From positions 332,592 to 396,591 of the forward strand of contig AP026064.1 in assembly GCA_024349725.1 (NCBI GenBank): a stretch of DNA of 64,000 bases. The letters run 5' to 3'. Source of the DNA: Arsenophonus endosymbiont of Ceratovacuna japonica. GTDB taxonomy: Bacteria > Pseudomonadota > Gammaproteobacteria > Enterobacterales > Enterobacteriaceae. The notes under the pieces are model-generated. The model did no database searches. It saw nothing but the letters and a program-made list of their open reading frames with translations, and was not told where the DNA came from. The stretch's first letter is position 1, and each line of letters opens with the position of its first letter. The position numbers and the translations under genes were made by a program. Shown piece by piece: positions 58,334-64,000 of this stretch.

Positions 58334-58887
58334 AGATAAGTAAAAATATTAATAATAAAAATATGAATATAAATATAAATATTTATATTTTATTATTAAT
58401 TTTATTTAAATTTTATTAAATTAAATAAATATAAAAATTTTTTAAAAATTTTTTATAAATATAAATTTATGATAAGTATTAATACATTAAAAATTTTCAA
58501 TAATTTTATTTATATTTTATTTATAATATAAATACAAATATTTTTTATAATTATATATAAAATAATAATTATTTAAATATATATATAATGTTATCTAATA
58601 AATAAAATTAATTAAATTAATTTAATTAAAAATTTACTTTTATTTAGAATATATTTATATGATTATTAAAGTAATAATTATATATATAATATGATTATTT
58701 TTTAATAAAATTTAATTTATTAACTTTATAAAATAATTATAGTTAAATATAAATAATTAATTATTTTAAATTAATATAATAATATTTAAATATATATAAT
58801 TAAAGTTAATAACTATAATGTTATTAATTTTAAAATATAAAATATAATTTAATATAATTAATATTATTTATATAATAATAATATTAA
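58334..58887. other. Convergent spacer folA-proS
   Basis: 554 bp between convergent genes, A/T-rich; no clear terminator hairpin. Confidence 0.5.
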
Positions 58888-60603
58888 TTATTTAAGTTTT
58901 GTTTTTAAGAAATCAATTATATGTGTAATATGAATAATTTTTTTCTTATTATTTTTTCGTTGTTTATATTCAATTTTATTATCATTTAAATTTTGATCAC
59001 TAATTATTATAACATGTGGTATGCCAATTAATTCCATATCTGCAAACATAACACCAGGTAATTCTTTACGATCATTGAAAATTACATTAATATTATTTAT
59101 TTGTAAATCATAATAAAGTTTTTCAGCAATCTCTTTAACACGATAAGATTTATACATATTAATTGGCAGAATGGCAACTTGAAAAGGTGCAATTATATCA
59201 GGCCAAATAATCCCTTTATGATCGTGATTTTGTTCAATAACTGCTGCTATAACTCTTGTTATACCAATACCATAACATCCCATTTCAATAGCTTGATTAT
59301 ATCCATCTTTATTTTGCACATAAGTTTTCATAATTTTAGAGTATTTAGTTCCTAATTGAAAAATATGACCAATTTCTATTCCTTTTTTAATTTGTAATAT
59401 ACCTTTACCATCTGGACTTGGATCACCATTAATAACATTTCGTAAATCATAAACATCATATAAAGTAAAAATTTTTTTCCAATCAATGTCAAAATAATAT
59501 TTATAATCAATATTAATATTTATACTAAAATTATTCATTATAGAAACACTACGATCAATAATAGCCGGTATTGGTAAATTAATATTATTTATTACACTTT
59601 GTTTAACTTTTATAAGTGTAAGTATTTCTTCTTTTGTTGAAAATTTTAATGGTTTAGAAATTAATGGATGTTTTTCTGCTTTAATTTTATTTAATTCATG
59701 ATCACCTCTTATTAATAATGCAATAAATTTATAACCACTTTCTTTAGATGCATTAACAATTAATGCTTTAACAGTTTTTTCAATAGGTAAATTATGTTGT
59801 TTAATTAGTTCTTTTATATTATTTTTTTCAAAAATATTTAAAAAATTAATATCTTTAAATATTGCAATATTTTCATTTGTTGGATAAGTAACCTCTGCTA
59901 ATTCAATATTAGCAGCATAATCAGAAATTGTAGAAAAAACAATATTATTTTCACCATTATCAGATAATGCTTGAAACTCATGTGAAATATTTCCTCCGAT
60001 TGATCCATTATCTGCTTTAACTACTATAAAATTAATGCCAATACGTGTAAAAATTGTATTATATGTTTTATACATAATATCATATGTTTTCTGTAGTGAA
60101 TTTTGATTTATATGAAAAGAATAAGCATCTTTCATAATAAATTCACGTGATCGTATAACACCAAAACGTGGTCTTATTTCATCGCGAAATTTTGTTTGTA
60201 TTTGATAAAGATTTAATGGTAGTTGTTTATAAGAAGTTATCTCATTCCGAATAAGATCAGAAATTAATTTCTCATTAGTAGGTCCTAATACAAAAGATCG
60301 ATTATTTCGATCAATAAAACTAAATAATTCTGTACTATATTTATTTAAATGCTCATTTTCTTTCCATAAATCTGCTGGTTGGATTATAGGCATATAAATC
60401 TCAATAGCGCCAGAACGATCCATTTCTTCACGAATTATATTTTCAATTTTACGTAGTACACGAATACCAGTTGGTAGCCAATCATATAACCCTGAAGCAA
60501 GTTTACGAATCATACCAGCACGTATCATTAAATTATAGCTAATAATATCAGAATCTATAGGAATTTCTTTTAAAGTAGAAAGAAGATATTGACTAGTACG
60601 CAT
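58888..60603 (-). CDS. proS: Prolyl-tRNA synthetase
   Basis: Class II synthetase for tRNA-Pro, bacterial type with an editing insert. [21 protein letters not shown] and the motif 2 region [25 protein letters not shown] (split by the usual loop) are clear; motif 3 is [20 protein letters not shown]. The INS editing domain lies at about residues 230-385. The length is 571 aa against 572 in E. coli. The editing domain is the most diverged part. Confidence 0.97.
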   Translation of the reverse strand: MRTSQYLLSTLKEIPIDSDIISYNLMIRAGMIRKLASGLYDWLPTGIRVLRKIENIIREEMDRSGAIEIYMPIIQPADLWKENEHLNKYSTELFSFIDRNNRSFVLGPTNEKLISDLIRNEITSYKQLPLNLYQIQTKFRDEIRPRFGVIRSREFIMKDAYSFHINQNSLQKTYDIMYKTYNTIFTRIGINFIVVKADNGSIGGNISHEFQALSDNGENNIVFSTISDYAANIELAEVTYPTNENIAIFKDINFLNIFEKNNIKELIKQHNLPIEKTVKALIVNASKESGYKFIALLIRGDHELNKIKAEKHPLISKPLKFSTKEEILTLIKVKQSVINNINLPIPAIIDRSVSIMNNFSININIDYKYYFDIDWKKIFTLYDVYDLRNVINGDPSPDGKGILQIKKGIEIGHIFQLGTKYSKIMKTYVQNKDGYNQAIEMGCYGIGITRVIAAVIEQNHDHKGIIWPDIIAPFQVAILPINMYKSYRVKEIAEKLYYDLQINNINVIFNDRKELPGVMFADMELIGIPHVIIISDQNLNDNKIEYKQRKNNKKKIIHITHIIDFLKTKLK

Positions 60604-61737
60604 TATTATTTTCCATTATTTATAAGTAACTTATAGTAGATATTTATTAATTATATAAATAAAATTATTTTTTTATTTAACAATAATCTATTAATATAAA
60701 AAATAATAAATTAATTTTTAATAATATATAAAATAATTAAAATAGTCATATTTTTAAATACATTAATAAATATTAAAATAAAATAAAATATATTTTATTA
60801 ATAATTTATTAATATAAAATATAAATTTTTAAAATTATATACTAATTAATAGTAATATTATTTTAAATAAATTTATTTTATGATAAAATACATTATATTT
60901 AATATTTATTATAAAATTTTAATATACTATTAATTAGTATATTTTTATTATTATAAAATAATAATTTATTGATTATATTATAATTAATAAATTATTTATT
61001 ATATTTTATTAAAATTATTATTAATAATTAATTAATTATATTATAGATAGTTATATTAATTTTTAAATTATTATTTTTAGTAAAAATTAATATATTGATT
61101 GTTATTAAATAAGTTGTTAATAAAAATATTTATAATATATTTACTACAATAAAATTTAATTCATTATTTATTATAGTTTAATTTTTAATATAATTATATT
61201 TTAATTAAATAAAGATTATTTAATAATTATAAATAGTATTATTTTAGTTAATTAAAACTTTTTTACTAATAATAATTAATTAATAAAAAATTTTTATAAA
61301 TTTTATTATAATTTAAAATAGTTTTATATAAATAGATAATTTTATTTTTCAATATTTTATTTTAATAAAATAAATAAAATTTTATATAAAATATAATAAA
61401 TTATATATTAACTATAATTAGTACAATTAATTAATGTTATTTATAAAAATTTAAATAAAATATATTATTATAAATAATAAATATATTTATTAAATATTTT
61501 TATAAATTTTTTCTTTTAGAATAAATAATTATAATTTATATTTGTTAAATTAAAATTATTATTATATTATAAAATAAAATAATTTAAAATTATTATTTAA
61601 TATTTTTATAAAATTATATAAAATTAATATTTAATATATAAAATATTAATAATATATAATTAAGTGTAAATTAAATTAAGTTAATAAATTTTTATATTAT
61701 TAAAAATATTTTATTTTATATAATATATTTTCAATAA
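60604..61737. other. Gene-free spacer before murI
   Basis: 1.13 kb of A/T-rich sequence; nothing recognised. Confidence 0.5.
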
Positions 61738-62601
61738 TTATAATTAATTTATTATTTATATTTTATTAGTATAAAGTTTATTATTATTATAAAAATAAAT
61801 GAAAAACAAAATAAAAAAGTTACTTACTCTCGATTAGAAATATTTAGGCCATCTATTTTAATTTTTGATTCTGGAGTTGGTGGTTTATCTATTTATCGAA
61901 AAGTTAAAGAATTATTACCAAATTTACATTATATTTATACATTTGATAATGATGCTTTTCCATATGGAGAGAAGAATGCAGAATTTATTATTAACCGTAT
62001 TATATGCATATTTAATAAAATTCAACAAAAACACCATTTATCAATAGCAATTATTGCTTGTAATACAGCAAGTATAGTTAGTTTATCTATATTAAGAGTT
62101 TATTTTAAATTTCCAATTATTGGAGTTGTTCCTGCAATAAAACCAGCAACAAAATTAACTCGTAATGGTATAATTGGATTATTAGCAACTAAAAGAACTA
62201 TTAGTGAAAACTATACTAAAAAACTTATTGATAGATTTGCAGTAAATTGTAAAGTTAAAATGATTGCCTCATCAGAATTAGTAGAATTAGCAGAAAAGAA
62301 ACTTCATAATCAAATAATTTCAAAAGAAATATTAATGCACATTGTAACACCGTGGATAAAAATAAAAAAATCACCTGATACCATAGTATTAGGTTGTACG
62401 CATTTTCCATTATTATTAAAAGAACTAAAAGAAGTATTATTTAAAGAAACTTTATTTGTTGATTCAGGCATTGCAATTGCTAAACGGGCATTTTGGTTAA
62501 TAAATAATCATCAAAGATTAATTTTAACAAAAAATAAAAATATTGCTTACTGTACTAAAATAGATACTAAAGTTATAAGTTTTACTAAAATATTAATAAA
62601 T
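61738..62601 (+). repeat. Left arm of the murI inverted repeat
   Basis: Matches 62704-63565 in reverse complement over about 860 bp, separated by a 102-bp spacer. Between 61874 and 62445 I find no difference. The few differences lie near the outer part of the gene and, denser, in the inner 160 bp. The outer edge falls about 60 bp before the murI ATG. Confidence 0.93.
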
Positions 62602-62637
62602 GAAGGATTTAATAAGTTAGAAAAAATTTTTATTTAA
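61799..62637 (+). CDS. murI: Glutamate racemase (probable working copy; start out of frame by one A)
   Basis: Makes D-glutamate for peptidoglycan. FDSGVGGLS and AFPYGEKN near the start, catalytic Cys in ACNTAS and GCTHFPLL, and GVVPAIKPA, LLATKRT and SSELVELAEKKLH all match E. coli MurI to the end. The MurI frame is open from 61744 but contains no ATG before residue Met at 62260. The natural ATG (61799) is one base out: adding one A to the A6 run at 61813-61818 would give MKNKIKK joined to VTYSRLEIFRPSILIFDSG, about E. coli length. Transcript slippage on the A-run, known from other endosymbionts, or a non-ATG start could express it; a sequencing error is possible. Confidence 0.85.
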
Positions 62638-62703
62638 AATATATTATTATAATAATATATAATATTAAAAATAATTAAAATTATTTAATTTTTGTAAATT
62701 TTT

Positions 62704-63504
62704 ATTTATTAATACTGGAGTAGACTTATAACGTTAGTATCTATTTTAGTACAGTAAGCAATATTTTTATTTTTTGTTAAAATTAATATTTGATGATTAT
62801 TTATTAACCAAATGCCCGTTTAGAAATTGCAATTCTTGAATCAACAAATAAAGTTTTTTTAAATAATACTTCTTTTAGTTCTTTTAATAATAATGGAAAA
62901 TGCGTACAACCTAATACTATGGTATCAGGTGATTTTTTTATTTTTATCCACGGTGTTACAATGTGCATTAATATTTCTTTTGAAATTATTTGATTATGAA
63001 GTTTCTTTTCTGCTAATTCTACTAATTCTGATGAGGCAATCATTTTAACTTTACAATTTACTGCAAATCTATCAATAAGTTTTTTAGTATAGTTTTCACT
63101 AATAGTTCTTTTAGTTGCTAATAATCCAATTATACCATTACGAGTTAATTTTGTTGCTGGTTTTATTGCAGGAACAACTCCAATAATTGGAAATTTAAAA
63201 TAAACTCTTAATATAGATAAACTAACTATACTTGCTGTATTACAAGCAATAATTGCTATTGATAAATGGTGTTTTTGTTGAATTTTATTAAATATGCATA
63301 TAATACGGTTAATAATAAATTCTGCATTCTTCTCTCCATATGGAAAAGCATCATTATCAAATGTATAAATATAATGTAAATTTGGTAATAATTCTTTAAC
63401 TTTTCGATAAATAGATAAACCACCAACTCTAGAATCAAAAATTAAAATAGTTGGCCTAAATATTTCTAATTGAGAGTAAGTAACTTTTTTATTTTGTTTT
63501 TCAT
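62704..63504 (-). pseudogene. murI: Second murI copy, frameshifted and decaying
   Basis: Same gene as at 61799-62637, inverted. Relative to that copy a T4 run has lost one T near 62810, so the frame stops at 62804-62806 right after KRAFG, removing about 40 residues. FDSGVGG has become FDSRVGG; GIAIA became RIAIS and FKETL became FKKTL near the end. The start region has the same A6 tract one A short. Changes at conserved positions plus truncation argue that this copy is the one being lost. Confidence 0.88.
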
Positions 63505-63565
63505 TTATTTTTATAATAATAATAAACTTTATACTAATAAAATATAAATAATAAATTAATTATAA
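62704..63565 (-). repeat. Right arm of the murI inverted repeat
   Basis: Reverse complement of 61738-62601. It carries all of the upstream region and murI up to about its last 12 codons, where similarity stops. About a dozen substitutions and two 1-base deletions separate it from the left arm, so it is not a mirrored assembly copy. Confidence 0.93.
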
Positions 63566-64000
63566 ATAGTAATTTTTTAAATAAATAATAAAATAAAATA
63601 AAATAATTAATTATTATGAATTAATAATTAATATTAATAGAAATATTATTTTTTTATTAAAAGTTATAATTAAATAAGTTAATATAATTATCTATAAAAT
63701 AGTTAATTAATTATTAGAAATAATTTTAGTAAAAACATAATAAATTATTTATTGCATAATATAATAAATAATATTTTTTTATAAAAATAATAATTATTAT
63801 AATAATAATTTAATATTTTATTGTAATAATAATATTTTAATTAATAATTTATAATTGATATATTGATTTTTTTATAATTATTAATAATATAATAAAATAT
63901 TTAATAAATATTAAATATAATATATTTTATTATAAAATTATTTTATTTAAAGTAATATTATTATTAATTAATATATAGTTTTAATAAAATTTAATATTAT
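63566..64000. other. Spacer at the window end
   Basis: 435 bp, A/T-rich, no feature recognised; the window ends inside it. Confidence 0.5.

Noticed and set aside
61865..62047. 60-codon open frames inside both murI copies (also 63256-63438)
   Set aside because: They lie in another frame of murI, and their presence in both arms only reflects the duplication.

Overview
This window is a piece of the chromosome of a strongly reduced, extremely AT-rich gammaproteobacterium, almost certainly an obligate insect endosymbiont derived from Enterobacterales. The intact genes add up to about 38 kb of the 64 kb (roughly 60%). Nearly every protein aligns along its length with its Escherichia coli counterpart, and several gene blocks keep E. 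coli order. The spaces between genes are long, almost pure A/T, and in places still hold recognisable gene wreckage. No rRNA operon, IS element, prophage or CRISPR array is visible. I cannot name the species from sequence alone.

Layout. 1-8.5 kb: carA (partial), dapB, ispH, lspA, ileS, ribF on the minus strand and rpsT divergent, as in the E. coli carA-rpsT block with fkpB missing. 8.9-12.7 kb: tsaC, a lone tRNA-Glu and pssA. 13.9-17.8 kb: a complete potABCD polyamine importer. 19-24.7 kb: gapA, gmk, rpoZ and a small gene closely resembling phage T4 pyrimidine-dimer glycosylase (DenV). 25.5-31.3 kb: the lptD-surA-(pdxA)-rsmA-(apaG)-apaH block, with lptD present only as a decayed pseudogene. 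33-43.3 kb: nadD, holA, an lptE remnant, leuS, lnt, corC, ybeY, miaB in E. coli order with ybeZ gone. 44.4-56.2 kb: plsB, tRNA-Leu/Cys/Gly with pgsA, then lpd, aceF, aceE. 57.8-64 kb: folA, proS, and an inverted duplication of murI with arms of about 860 bp.

Functional picture. The cell keeps phospholipid synthesis (gapA and pdh for supply; plsB, pssA, pgsA), peptidoglycan precursors (murI, dapB), lipoprotein maturation (lspA, lnt), an outer-membrane-protein chaperone (surA), translation genes and polyamine import. Both outer-membrane LPS translocon genes that should lie here are wrecked: lptD is full of stops and lptE is a 41-codon stub. This suggests that LPS export to the surface has been abandoned.

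Most unusual points: the DenV-like repair enzyme with its catalytic Thr2 and Glu23 kept; the murI inverted repeat with one decaying copy, a core of about 570 bp without differences, and a start codon that is out of frame by one A in both copies; the inner lipoyl domain of AceF, whose lipoyl lysine is Gln; and a perfect-consensus promoter with no gene behind it.
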